Shown here: positions 5,811-13,231 of the stretch, one piece after another | How the letters are laid out: every line of letters starts with the position of its first letter | How positions within the stretch are numbered: the first letter of the stretch is position 1 | DNA from: a virus | Virus record (IMG/VR): IMGVR_UViG_3300031857_000525 | Span: 1 to 38,630 of that record | Reading direction: 5' to 3' (one strand) | DNA: 38,630 nt | The notes under the pieces: generated by a model | Told to the model about the DNA's origin: nothing | Database searches by the model: none | The model's input: only the letters and a program-made list of their open reading frames with translations | Program-made: the position numbers and the translations under genes

Positions 5811-6176
5811 TTACTCTCCCGCGTCCGGTAGGTATATCCCGAGGTTTTGAGCTGCAATCCTCTTGGTAAACTCTATTTTTCTCGAGAATTGCTCAACGGT
5901 AAGAGGCTCCGGGATATTTTCGAGCATAAACTCAACGAGGTAAAGGCTTGTAAATAGTTCGTCGCTTTCCTTCGGGGTAAGTCCTGTATGGTCCGATATT
6001 TCGGTCATAAGGAAACGCCAATAAGCCTCTTGGGATAAAGACCTCATATCCTCAATAATTAGCCTTAGCCTTTTGCCTTTTCTTTCGCCCAAAAATGATT
6101 TTATCCGGTTTGAGTCGAGCATTACAAATTCGCCGTTTTGGCTTGCTACCTCGATATACGTAGAGATTGAACTCAT
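5811..6176 (-). CDS. Hypothetical protein, weakly NinB-like
   Basis: The product is 121 residues, with an N-terminal strand region and a helical block, L-S-Q-E-A-Y-W-R-F-L-M-T-E-I-S-D-H-T-G-L-T-P-K-E in pieces. The layout of basic strands followed by Q-x-x-Y-W and a D-H-x-G-x-T-P element recalls phage recombination mediators of the NinB/Orf type. The similarity is weak and I rate the function as unproven. It overlaps the glucosaminidase stop by ATGA. Confidence 0.55.
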   Translation of the reverse strand: MSSISTYIEVASQNGEFVMLDSNRIKSFLGERKGKRLRLIIEDMRSLSQEAYWRFLMTEISDHTGLTPKESDELFTSLYLVEFMLENIPEPLTVEQFSRKIEFTKRIAAQNLGIYLPDAGE

Positions 6177-6592
6177 TTTGTCCTTGTTATTACTGATTTT
6201 AATTTGCGAATGTAGAGGGGCATATCAGGAGCGCCCCAACTCCTTGAAAGAAACTCGAAATAATCCCCGCCTTTGTAGTACTTGTTCTGCCATAATCGAT
6301 AAAACCTTATTGAGCTACGCCAATTCGAAAACCTGATAAATCCGAGAGATGTAGTAAACCCGAACACGTTGTTAAACTTATCGAGAGCGCAATTTTGGCA
6401 TTTACTCCATCCGGTCTCGAGAATAGCCTGGGCAAATACAACCTCCGGAAACTTTATATCCTGTTGGATTATCTCCTCTTTGATTATCCACAATGGGAGA
6501 GCATTAGACTCCTTGGTAAAGAGTAAAGCGAAAAAAAGGAAAAGGACGAAAAGCAAAAACCGGAGGTCGGTATTATCGAGGATATTTCTCAT
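6173..6592 (-). CDS. Membrane-anchored glucosaminidase-like peptidoglycan hydrolase
   Basis: The product is 139 residues. A membrane segment (11-26) is followed by a glucosaminidase-type domain: F-P-E-V-V-F-A-Q-A-I-L-E-T-G-W (residues 48-62) with E59 as the likely catalytic acid, then C65 and C68, N-N-V-F-G-F, and repeated aromatic F-S-N-W/Y-Y-K-G-G-D-Y elements. This fold cuts the glycan backbone of peptidoglycan. With an N-terminal anchor it would face the periplasm. It is encoded among replication genes, far from the CHAP lysis block, so a role in host-wall remodelling or timing of lysis is possible. Confidence 0.75.
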   Translation of the reverse strand: MRNILDNTDLRFLLFVLFLFFALLFTKESNALPLWIIKEEIIQQDIKFPEVVFAQAILETGWSKCQNCALDKFNNVFGFTTSLGFIRFSNWRSSIRFYRLWQNKYYKGGDYFEFLSRSWGAPDMPLYIRKLKSVITRTK

Positions 6593-6595
6593 TTT

Positions 6596-7174
6596 TTAGA
6601 ATTTTGATAGGTCAATGATACCACGGTCGACCATTGCAAAGAAACATTTTGCCGTTGCCTTAACGTCCGCGAGAGCGTCGTGCGCATTTTCAAAGCCGTG
6701 AGAGAAAAGTTTATAGTGAAGCTCCTCGAGTTTCGGCCATTTCATTCTCGGAAGGTTACAGAATTGGGTTCCTTCTCGCATGGTACAGATTTTTTTGGAC
6801 TCGAAAATCGGAGGATTTGGATAACTCCTCAAAAATTCAGCACGAACAATTTTTGAGTCGAAAGCGATATTGTGAGCAATACGGTATTTTGAATTATTTT
6901 CGCAAACCTGAAACATTGCGAGCATTTCGTCGATGTCAACTCCTTTTTCCTCGTTTTTTTCGGTAGAGTAACCGTTGTCGATCCAAAATTTCTCATTTGG
7001 GATAGTCCATCCGTTTGGTTTAATTAATTCGCAACTCTCGTAAATTACATTTCGATTTTCATTGTAAAGTACAAACGCAAATTGTATAATCCTTGGCCAG
7101 TTATCCAGGTCCTCAGCCGGAGCGTTCCAATTTTTAGGCAACCCGGTTGTTTCTGTGTCAAAAAATAAATACAT
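6596..7174 (-). CDS. DnaQ-like 3'-5' exonuclease (DEDDh)
   Basis: The product is 192 residues. Exo I is F-D-T-E-T-T-G-L-P (D6, E8), Exo II is A-H-N-I-A-F-D (D106), and Exo III is H-D-A-L-A-D (H165, D170). This is a complete DEDDh active site with two-metal catalysis. It may serve proofreading, end processing or recombination. It lies 20 bases after the 270-residue gene of the replication operon. Confidence 0.85.
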   Translation of the reverse strand: MYLFFDTETTGLPKNWNAPAEDLDNWPRIIQFAFVLYNENRNVIYESCELIKPNGWTIPNEKFWIDNGYSTEKNEEKGVDIDEMLAMFQVCENNSKYRIAHNIAFDSKIVRAEFLRSYPNPPIFESKKICTMREGTQFCNLPRMKWPKLEELHYKLFSHGFENAHDALADVKATAKCFFAMVDRGIIDLSKF

Positions 7175-7193
7175 GATATTCGGTTTTTATTGG

Positions 7194-8006
7194 TTACAAA
7201 TTTTCAGGTTTAACACCTAATTTCATTAACTTTTGAAAAGTAATCTCAATGGCTTTGTGTTGGCATATCCTGTTCCATCGCTTATTTTCATCCTCCTTGC
7301 GACCTTGTTTCTCTCTAAGTACGTCGGACATTGTTTTAAATGCCTTTTCCGCTTCAATATGGTTAATATAAATCTCCTCTGATTGATTTTTAATATCCTG
7401 TTTTTCTTGCTCGCTAAGATTAATATGGCCAAGTTTTTTAAGCCTTGAATAAACAAGCTCTACCGAGTGAATTGGAATATTAAAATCACAACCTTTTGAG
7501 GTAACAAATTTCTGATAAGGCTTTACAACCATTTCTGCGTGAAACTCAGCCTCAGCCTTTTCAGGATCAACATTTGAACCCTCTGATTTCAGTCTTTCTT
7601 TTTCTTGAATGCGTGCAAATTCAATCATTGCCTTTTGTTTTTTCTTTTCGTAGGCTTTCATTACCTGGGCAAAGTAAAGAGTTGAAAACGTCTGAAAATG
7701 CCTTAAATCCACATCGAGTTCACCTTTTACGGCCAAATCAAAGGCTATTTTTATTTCCTCTACCGTTATTGCTGCGTAGTTCTGAGCTATAAACTGACGT
7801 ATAACCATTGCCTCAGCTTCGGTAGGTAGATTTTCTCTTTTTAGACCAACCAAAACAAAAACATATCTCATAACCTCCGACAAAGGAGTTATGTTTTGGC
7901 CTAAGTTTGCTATCCTCGTTCCAAAATTTGCAGATATAATATTCCGAGTCTCAGAGGCTCCAATTTGCGAGAGCATCGTCTCTCTGATCGCGAGGGATTT
8001 GTCCAT
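7194..8006 (-). CDS. Replication-module protein, possible helicase loader
   Basis: ATG at 8006 gives 270 residues and overlaps the end of the replication initiator gene by 56 bases. A longer frame from 8054 seems unlikely, and ATG 7976 is an alternative. The protein is all-helical with hydrophobic N-terminal helices, a H-F-Q-T-F-S-T-L-Y-F-A-Q-V-M-K-A-Y element near residue 105, and a charged C-terminal half. No P-loop is visible. The position straight after a wHTH initiator suggests a partner in loading the host helicase, but I see no diagnostic motif. Confidence 0.6.
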   Translation of the reverse strand: MDKSLAIRETMLSQIGASETRNIISANFGTRIANLGQNITPLSEVMRYVFVLVGLKRENLPTEAEAMVIRQFIAQNYAAITVEEIKIAFDLAVKGELDVDLRHFQTFSTLYFAQVMKAYEKKKQKAMIEFARIQEKERLKSEGSNVDPEKAEAEFHAEMVVKPYQKFVTSKGCDFNIPIHSVELVYSRLKKLGHINLSEQEKQDIKNQSEEIYINHIEAEKAFKTMSDVLREKQGRKEDENKRWNRICQHKAIEITFQKLMKLGVKPENL

Positions 8007-8739
8007 TTGAGTTAGTTGTTTGGTTTGTTTGAATTTTTTGAGGGAAAATACCACTCCAATTTTGACTCATTGAAAAGCGCACTGCAGCCACGAACTTCTC
8101 CTCTGTGGGGTAATCCTTCGCCCAAAGAGAGAAAGCCGTTTCTAAGCCTCTCTGAGTGTATCTCTGACCCTTTTCGGCTTTGTAAGGCAACCAAAGCTCA
8201 AGACCTTTTCTCAAATGATCCGGACAATGGTCGAGGATCAAATCCGATTTTTTCGGCTTTTTGGCTTTTTCCTTTTTTTCCCATTCAACCCCTTTTTTTT
8301 CTTTTAAAGAGTTAGAGTTAGAGTTAGAATAAGAGTAAGAGACTCGGTTATCCGTTCGGTTATCCGAATCGGATAACCGATTTTCATTTTTTTTCAATAA
8401 AGGATTTCCACCTTTCTTAGCATTTTCGCGGTTTTTTAAAGAAATAGAAAACTCCTTAACTATCTTTCTCGAAATTATTACACTCTCACCGGCCGCGTTT
8501 TTTTCAAACGAAAGGATAGCGAATTTTTCAATTTCGCTCAAATTTCGGATAACCGTTTCGGTTAACTCACCGGTTAACCGACTTATTAAAATTGGATCGT
8601 TTGGCATTTCCCCTGAGTTCTCAGGACGACGCATATAAATAATTAACTCGATAAGCAAACCTCTCGCGGAAAGAGAAAGCGGCTTAACGTCGTTAGCCCA
8701 ATCCTTAAAATTGAACTTAAACCAAAAATCGTTAGACAT
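7951..8739 (-). CDS. Phage replication initiator (wHTH, lambda O/DnaD type)
   Basis: ATG 8739 is the start (a TTG at 8745 is in frame), giving 262 residues. Residues 5-95 form an N-terminal winged-helix-like domain, starting F-W-F-K-F-N-F-K-D-W as in phage replication proteins. A low-complexity linker (about 118-150, Ser/Asn/Asp/Arg repeats) follows, and then a C-terminal helical domain with W-x-P-Y-K and W-A-K-D-Y-P-T elements. The linker DNA holds repeats of CGGTTATCCG that look like iterons, the same arrangement as the lambda origin inside gene O. The initiator likely binds its own gene and recruits the host helicase. A strong structured element precedes it (8741-8840). Confidence 0.75.
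   Translation of the reverse strand: MSNDFWFKFNFKDWANDVKPLSLSARGLLIELIIYMRRPENSGEMPNDPILISRLTGELTETVIRNLSEIEKFAILSFEKNAAGESVIISRKIVKEFSISLKNRENAKKGGNPLLKKNENRLSDSDNRTDNRVSYSYSNSNSNSLKEKKGVEWEKKEKAKKPKKSDLILDHCPDHLRKGLELWLPYKAEKGQRYTQRGLETAFSLWAKDYPTEEKFVAAVRFSMSQNWSGIFPQKIQTNQTTNSNGQIPRDQRDDALANWSL
8311..8340. repeat. 6-bp tandem repeat in initiator gene
   Basis: Five hexamers run in tandem: GTTAGA three times, then ATAAGA and GTAAGA. They encode the Ser/Asn/Tyr run in the linker. They abut the iteron cluster and could be an unwinding or spacing element. Confidence 0.8.
8345..8379. other. Iteron cluster, probable replication origin (core)
   Basis: The decamer CGGTTATCCG occurs at 8345-8354 and 8357-8366 in direct orientation and at 8370-8379 inverted. 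The last two form a TCGGTTATCCG-AAT-CGGATAACCGA palindrome. An A/T-rich run follows (8381-8400). More copies lie at 8546-8580. Repeated initiator sites within the initiator gene are typical of lambda-like origins. Confidence 0.65.
8546..8580. other. Second iteron group in initiator gene
   Basis: CGGATAACCG (8546-8555) is a fourth copy of the decamer in inverted orientation. CGGTTAACCG (8571-8580) is a one-base variant and a perfect palindrome, with a partial CGGTTAAC between (8559-8566). Confidence 0.55.
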
Positions 8740-8740
8740 A

Positions 8741-8840
8741 AACAAAAAACCCGTTATCAGAAAGGCTACCCATGTGCGTGCCCTTGGCGCACGTTTGGCA
8801 ATCTGATAACGGGAGTTTAAATTTCATAATACAGGGTAGC
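8741..8840 (-). ncRNA. Structured leader / terminator with possible pseudoknot
   Basis: On the minus strand a 12-bp stem (8813-8802 with 8761-8750) encloses a loop of about 40 nt with an inner GTGCG/CGCAC stem. It ends in TTTTTTG, two codons before the ATG at 8739. The loop also carries GGGTAGC (8771-8765), which is complementary to GCTACCC lying upstream of the stem (8840-8834) and would make a pseudoknot or an alternative pairing. The position fits a terminator-based attenuator controlling the replication initiator. The alternative is a plain strong terminator after the nuclease gene. Confidence 0.55.
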
Positions 8841-8853
8841 GATGTAAAATTAA

Positions 8854-9534
8854 TTAATTTTTTAACTCAACCAAATGCAATAAACCTCTTTTTTCAAGGA
8901 AAAAAATAAGCTCTTTCATCCAATGCTCGACGTAAGACTTATCCCGGACCTCTGCGTAAAACTCAAAACTATCCGGTTTCATATCCTCGATAATCCGAGC
9001 GTTTGTTTTCGATTTCTCGACCTTAAAAATCGTGTATTTCACCGCAAAAGCTCCCGTAACGAGGCAATACATTCGCCATTGAACCGAGTCGTAAAACTTT
9101 TCCCGGTCGATCGGAAAAGTCGAAGAGGTTGTTTTTACCTCATGGAGTAAAAGTCCCTGCGCTCCGTCTATACGCAAATTTGAAACAACCTCGTAATTTT
9201 CAATTTGAGTAATCAACTGACCTGGGATTTCGTGAATTAAAGGAGAATATTCTCGGCGGTAAACCAAAGCCCTTAAAACTGCTGCTTTTTTAAATAACCA
9301 AGTAACGCCAAGTTCAGGCTCAAAAACAAGCTGCGACCCCGGATCCAATTCCGGAGCGGGATAAACGTCTCCGTTTTCGATTATCGCGTGAAAGGCAGAG
9401 CCGAGACTCATGGCCTCGGTTTTTTGCCTTTCTCTTTTCAAATCCGCGATAAAGTCAAGGTCTGTTTTGTTGAACAAACCCAAACGGCACACCCGGAAAT
9501 TTTCGAGTGTGCTCGGGGAAATTCTCAACTTCAT
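8854..9534 (-). CDS. PD-(D/E)XK exonuclease (RecB/Cas4-like)
   Basis: The product is 226 residues. An N-terminal S-P-S-T-L-E-N-F-R-V-C helix is followed by G-S-A-F-H (45-49), a core D123 ... E132-V-K134 (I-D-G-A-Q-G-L-L-L-H-E-V-K), and Q-W-R-M-Y (152-156). This is the order of catalytic elements of the PDDEXK_1 nucleases. With SSB and the Sak4-like ATPase encoded just upstream it likely forms a phage recombination set. There is a 4-base overlap with the ATPase gene. Confidence 0.8.
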   Translation of the reverse strand: MKLRISPSTLENFRVCRLGLFNKTDLDFIADLKRERQKTEAMSLGSAFHAIIENGDVYPAPELDPGSQLVFEPELGVTWLFKKAAVLRALVYRREYSPLIHEIPGQLITQIENYEVVSNLRIDGAQGLLLHEVKTTSSTFPIDREKFYDSVQWRMYCLVTGAFAVKYTIFKVEKSKTNARIIEDMKPDSFEFYAEVRDKSYVEHWMKELIFFLEKRGLLHLVELKN

Positions 9535-10613
9535 GCTTGAGGTTTTTGGATGAATTTTTTAACCTTTCCATCGTAAACGAGACCAACCTCAGCGGCCTTG
9601 GATTTCATCGCCTCGAAAATAGGTAAACGGAAATCGGCGGAAACCTCGGAAACTTTTGAAACTACCTCGTTAAACGCGGAATCAGTTTTTTTGTCTGCTA
9701 AGTGCATTTCGGTATAAAGAAATGCGTAACGAGAGGAAATCAGTTTTTTGATTTGCATCGAAATCGCTTTCGAAAGTTTTTTAAGCGGTTCCGAGTTGTT
9801 AAGCGCTTCGAGTTCGTCGAGGCTCTTACAGGCGTCCACCTTATCGCTATACTCCTGAAGGTCTGCAATAGCCTTGGACTGAGCGTCCGAAAGCTCTGCC
9901 ATTTTCTCGTAGGTCTTGTCGATAACCTCCTGCAGAAAAAAGTCATATTCCGGAGTAATTGCGCTCGGAATGGTAAGCGCCGGCAATTGTGCGGTGTTTT
10001 TCCCCACCTGGTAATCGGTAGGCTCGAAATCGAGAGTGCGCTGCTTTTGGCGCATGGAAACAAAGCCAAGGAGGTCTGCCTTACGCATGATAATTTCGTT
10101 GCTTCCTCCCTTTACGGCAAGCCTCAACTGTTTTGGACCGTCGTCCCCTTCCTCTTTAGCGTGGCACACCCCTACAACTGTCAGGTTAAGTGAGAAAAAT
10201 CTCTCCAAAAGCTGATTGAACTCATTTTGGAGCGATCCCCAACCTTGCAAAGATAATCCGCCGGCACGAGCGTTTTTCGAGTCTGCCGACATAAGGTAAG
10301 GAGAAATCGAGTCCTCGAGCAAAGCCCCAACGGTATCGATTGCCACGGCTTTAATTTCGCGCTGCAAAACATAATCCTCGAATGGTTTGGACATTACGTA
10401 GGCTTTAAAATCGCCATACTTTGTGATCCTTACGGATAAAGGACGTTTTTTTTGGATTGCACGCTCAATGCCTTTGTCGACGTCGATATGCAGCACGTTG
10501 TTAACGGTAAACGAGATACTTGTTTTCCCGAGACCGGGATAACCTCCTATAACTACGAAGAGAGGTTTTTTCGGAATAGAGTCCGACGGCTCAATAAAAG
10601 AAAATCCTGTCAT
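9531..10613 (-). CDS. Sak4-like RecA-fold ATPase (AAA_24)
   Basis: The product is 360 residues. The P-loop G-G-Y-P-G-L-G-K-T-S is at 23-32 and the Walker B strand A-V-A-I-D at 89-93. A G-V-C-H-A-K sensor strand is followed by the R-L-A-V-K-G-G-S segment typical of phage Sak4-type recombinases. The C-terminal third is helical. Sak4-type proteins promote single-strand annealing with phage SSB. The gene has its own promoter with operator site 2 and is followed by the nuclease gene. Confidence 0.8.
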   Translation of the reverse strand: MTGFSFIEPSDSIPKKPLFVVIGGYPGLGKTSISFTVNNVLHIDVDKGIERAIQKKRPLSVRITKYGDFKAYVMSKPFEDYVLQREIKAVAIDTVGALLEDSISPYLMSADSKNARAGGLSLQGWGSLQNEFNQLLERFFSLNLTVVGVCHAKEEGDDGPKQLRLAVKGGSNEIIMRKADLLGFVSMRQKQRTLDFEPTDYQVGKNTAQLPALTIPSAITPEYDFFLQEVIDKTYEKMAELSDAQSKAIADLQEYSDKVDACKSLDELEALNNSEPLKKLSKAISMQIKKLISSRYAFLYTEMHLADKKTDSAFNEVVSKVSEVSADFRLPIFEAMKSKAAEVGLVYDGKVKKFIQKPQA

Positions 10614-10652
10614 TTTGTTTTTTAATTAAGTTAAACACTATTTCGGTTTTTT

Positions 10653-10669
10653 GTATAGTGCAAATATAC
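10653..10669 (-). promoter_or_regulatory. Promoter with 17-nt operator-like element (site 2)
   Basis: The plus strand reads GTATA-GTGCAAA-TATAC. The minus strand gives the -7 box TATATTTG after TTAATTAATTAG. It lies between SSB and the Sak4-like gene and drives the recombination/replication operon from 10613. Confidence 0.75.
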
Positions 10670-10705
10670 TAATTAATTAATATGAATTAATAAAAAAGGA
10701 AAAAA

Positions 10706-11140
10706 TTAAAACGGAAGATCGTCGGCATCGCCCATGGATGTCCCGAAATCTTGAGGCTCCTCTTTGTATGTCGGGTAATCTGTTCGAGGCTCGTTTTGCC
10801 CTTGGCTTTTCCCGGAGGATAAAAGTTGGATTTCCTTAACCCTTACCGATAAGGCTGTTTTAACCTCTCCGGCATCCGTTAACCAACCTCGAGCCATTGG
10901 CTCCCCTTCGATATAAATTTCGTTGCCTTTTCGGATATACTGAGCAACCGTAGCTTTTCCGGAGTTATCCCAAAGGTCGCAGTCTATCCGCTTGGTTTTT
11001 TCCTTTTTCTCTCCGTTTTTGTCCTTCCATTTTTCGGTAACGGCCACTGAGAATTTAATTACTGCTTTACCTCCATCGAGTTGTTTTACCTCGGCATCCT
11101 TCCCAAGTCTGCCGATAAATTGATACCTGTCGAGTGTCAT
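10706..11140 (-). CDS. ssb: Single-stranded DNA-binding protein
   Basis: The product is 144 residues. The OB-fold pattern runs from F-I-G-R-L-G-K-D through K-F-S-V-A-V-T-E-K-W, D-C-D-L-W and Y-I-R-K-G-N-E-I-Y-I-E-G-E-P. A disordered linker ends in the acidic tip D-A-D-D-L-P-F, which in bacterial SSBs recruits partner proteins. The start overlaps the previous stop as ATGA. It probably coats ssDNA for the Sak4-like annealer and nuclease. Confidence 0.95.
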   Translation of the reverse strand: MTLDRYQFIGRLGKDAEVKQLDGGKAVIKFSVAVTEKWKDKNGEKKEKTKRIDCDLWDNSGKATVAQYIRKGNEIYIEGEPMARGWLTDAGEVKTALSVRVKEIQLLSSGKSQGQNEPRTDYPTYKEEPQDFGTSMGDADDLPF

Positions 11141-11403
11141 TTTAAAAATCCTTCTTTTAATAAATATTCATTTAATTGTTTTTCGAGATCGTTAATTATG
11201 ATCTCTTTAATTATTTTCTTGGTAGAGGGAGATAAATAAGACGATAAATCGCTATAATCTTTATTTGAAAAAGTTATTTCAGCATATTCATTAACACTCA
11301 ATAGCCTGTTAGACATTTTTACATATTTTTCAGCTACTTTGCATTCGCGGTTTAATTCTTCTTTTATTTTTTCCACGATTTCGAATTTATCTTTATTGTT
11401 CAT
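11137..11403 (-). CDS. Hypothetical protein, 88 aa
   Basis: An all-helical, charged protein with a central Ser-rich loop (D-Y-S-D-L-S-S-Y-L-S-P-S). It overlaps its upstream neighbour by 11 bases and SSB by ATGA. Its DNA is AT-richer than that of the surrounding genes. No family is recognised. Confidence 0.65.
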   Translation of the reverse strand: MNNKDKFEIVEKIKEELNRECKVAEKYVKMSNRLLSVNEYAEITFSNKDYSDLSSYLSPSTKKIIKEIIINDLEKQLNEYLLKEGFLK

Positions 11404-12043
11404 TTTTCTGCTTATTTAAGTTAATGATTTCCGTTAAGTTTTTACCGGTTAAAAGCGTGCAAAGAAAGTCAGCCCCGTTGAGCTGTAGTTTCGCGGTTTC
11501 GCTTACAGATGCCGCGTTGAGAAAATTAGATATTTCCTTGTCGATATGAATAAAACGCTCCTCCGATTTGTCGATATTATCGATTAAAGTCTCCAAAATA
11601 CTTTCTTGGTCCGGCTTGTAAACCGATAACTTTTCGAGCGTTACAAAATTCGCCTTGGTGTCTACACCGTTATACGGGATATCCGTCTGCATTTCGCTCG
11701 ATACCATGAAGGAAAAAACCAACTCGGAAAGAAAATCGTCCGAAAGAGTTAATCCGATTACCTTAAATTCCTTAGTCAACTCTCGGAGAGAATAAACTAA
11801 AACAACACGAGCGCCAACCATTACCTTTACGCCTTGGCGCAAAGCCATTACAAAATGATCGTCGGCCTTGATAGAGTCGTCCGCATCGGTTTTAAACCTG
11901 TTAGGCTCGAGGTATTTAATGCACCTCGAAAGGTTTAATGTAGATAGTCCGAGTTCGTTAATGCGTAAAGCAACGTAGTTTTCCGTAGCTACCTGTCCGG
12001 TCCTGAACGGACCAAAGTTTTGAGTGAATTTTACAAGTTTCAT
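11393..12043 (-). CDS. Hypothetical early phage protein, 216 aa
   Basis: A mixed alpha/beta protein beginning MKLVKFTQNFGPFRTG with a basic, aromatic N-terminal strand region. The C-terminal 80 residues are helical. No nuclease, P-loop or zinc motif is visible. It is in the early operon behind operator site 1, upstream of SSB. Function unknown. Confidence 0.65.
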   Translation of the reverse strand: MKLVKFTQNFGPFRTGQVATENYVALRINELGLSTLNLSRCIKYLEPNRFKTDADDSIKADDHFVMALRQGVKVMVGARVVLVYSLRELTKEFKVIGLTLSDDFLSELVFSFMVSSEMQTDIPYNGVDTKANFVTLEKLSVYKPDQESILETLIDNIDKSEERFIHIDKEISNFLNAASVSETAKLQLNGADFLCTLLTGKNLTEIINLNKQKNEQ

Positions 12044-12062
12044 TTATCGTCGGTTTTAAAAT

Positions 12063-12329
12063 TTAGTAATCAATTCCCCTGCGTAAATCGTCCGCGTGAT
12101 CCTCCCATGGAATAATATCGACGTATTGCTCAATATTGTTTAAGTGAGTATTTATTTCCTCTTGGAATTTTTCCACCAACTTTTTGAGGTACTTTTCCGA
12201 TACATCCCTTTTATTGCTTTCGCTGTAAATTGTAGCCCCGTCGAGTTTAAGACGTGAATCGAAGTGAAAAACGATGTCGATTTGTTTTCGTTTTCCGAGG
12301 CATTCAATTGGAAGATCAAAATCTATCAT
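12063..12329 (-). CDS. Hypothetical protein, 88 aa
   Basis: An N-terminal strand region (residues 1-35) is followed by a helix rich in Lys, Glu and Asn and an acidic tail. The start overlaps the 53-residue gene stop as ATGA. Function unknown. Confidence 0.65.
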   Translation of the reverse strand: MIDFDLPIECLGKRKQIDIVFHFDSRLKLDGATIYSESNKRDVSEKYLKKLVEKFQEEINTHLNNIEQYVDIIPWEDHADDLRRGIDY

Positions 12330-12487
12330 GCTTTTTTCGCTATTATTTTGTGAAGGTTATTTAAAAGAGATTCCGCAAGCTCCATTTTAGCCCATTTTCG
12401 AGCTCCTTTAATGCTTAGGCATTCCACGTTTTTCCTTTTGATTTCATTGCCTTTTTTGTCCAAATAAATTAATACGTAAGTTTTCAT
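12326..12487 (-). CDS. Hypothetical protein, 53 aa
   Basis: A short gene with ATG 12487 and TGA 12326-12328. The basic product begins MKTYVLIYLDKKGNEIKRKN, with a strand then a helix, reminiscent of a small RNA- or DNA-binding fold. The stop overlaps the next ATG. It fills the gap between the 99-residue and 88-residue genes, which supports that it is real. Confidence 0.65.
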   Translation of the reverse strand: MKTYVLIYLDKKGNEIKRKNVECLSIKGARKWAKMELAESLLNNLHKIIAKKA

Positions 12488-12505
12488 CGTTCTTTTTTTA
12501 TAGGG

Positions 12506-12805
12506 TTAAACCATTGCCATAAATGCTGTACCTTGATATTTTGCAACCAAAGCCTCTTGTTGCTTGTCGATAGCCTCAACTTTGCTGTTGTTTACCACAA
12601 CTTGACTAACCATGTGAGATAAAAGGCTGTCAGCTCTTTTTTCTGACTTAGGATTATTCACCGCCATAAGGTTGTAAACCTGTACCATGAAGGCTTTAAG
12701 CGTTACTCCATTAAAGAATTTGTGGGTAGTCAATTTGTTATACTCAGCGATAACCATTTCGCGGTTATTTGTCATGTATTCCTTGAGTTCAAATTTAGTT
12801 GCCAT
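12506..12805 (-). CDS. Hypothetical early protein, 99 aa
   Basis: ATG 12805 (MATKFELKEYM) is chosen because an earlier in-frame ATG (12841) would lie upstream of the -7 box at 12823-12839. The product is helical with N-N-R-E and T-H-K-F-F-N-G-V-T-L-K-A-F-M-V-Q-V-Y elements and has no recognised family. It is the first gene behind operator site 1 and so probably one of the earliest expressed. Confidence 0.65.
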   Translation of the reverse strand: MATKFELKEYMTNNREMVIAEYNKLTTHKFFNGVTLKAFMVQVYNLMAVNNPKSEKRADSLLSHMVSQVVVNNSKVEAIDKQQEALVAKYQGTAFMAMV

Positions 12806-12822
12806 GGTTGTGTTGTTTATTT

Positions 12823-12839
12823 GTATAGCACAAATATAC
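12823..12839 (-). promoter_or_regulatory. Promoter with 17-nt operator-like element (site 1)
   Basis: The plus strand reads GTATA-GCACAAA-TATAC. The minus strand carries the -7 box TATATTTG. It drives the early operon from 12805 through SSB. Confidence 0.75.
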
Positions 12840-12913
12840 ATTTTTATTAATTACGCCCTAACTTTTTTGTAGATTTTTTTCTCGTAAAAGCGAAAAACCG
12901 TATTTATACCAAC

Positions 12914-12937
12914 AAAAAACCCCGTATTTCTACGGGG
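12914..12937 (-). terminator. Rho-independent terminator
   Basis: On the minus strand CCCCGTA-GAAA-TACGGGG (stem 12937-12931 with 12926-12920) is followed by TTTTTTG. It ends the transcript of the 67-residue gene before operator site 1. Confidence 0.85.
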
Positions 12938-12998
12938 CTTCCTCATCTACATAGGCCTTACATCCTTTCGGAACGCCTCTACGGGTTGTTATTGTGGC

Positions 12999-13202
12999 TT
13001 AACAAGCCAATGACTGATCCACCTTAACGATGGAAATTTTCTCTTCGTGCTTGTTATACTTGGTCTTTACGGTAACACCCAAAGCCTTAGCCTCTTTGCT
13101 TAATATTACCCGGAAGGAGTTTACACCATCCTTTATGACATCAAATATCGTTGATTCCAAGTCTGATTTTAGGAAATCCTGTATTTTCTTTTTCGTGCTC
13201 AT
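12999..13202 (-). CDS. Hypothetical protein, 67 aa
   Basis: A small basic protein with an N-terminal helix, then strands (F-R-V-I-L-S-K-E-A-K-A-L-G-V-T-V). It is bracketed by terminators at 13237-13262 and 12914-12937, so it forms its own short unit. After the TAA the same frame stays open for 22 codons, to a TAG in the terminator stem. No family is recognised. Confidence 0.65.
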   Translation of the reverse strand: MSTKKKIQDFLKSDLESTIFDVIKDGVNSFRVILSKEAKALGVTVKTKYNKHEEKISIVKVDQSLAC

Positions 13203-13231
13203 GATGCGAAAATAATAAAATTAATTAACAA

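Noticed and set aside
8311-8380. CRISPR-like repeats
   Set aside because: The repeats are 6-mers and 10-mers with no spacer-length regularity, and they lie within a coding region. Iterons explain them better.
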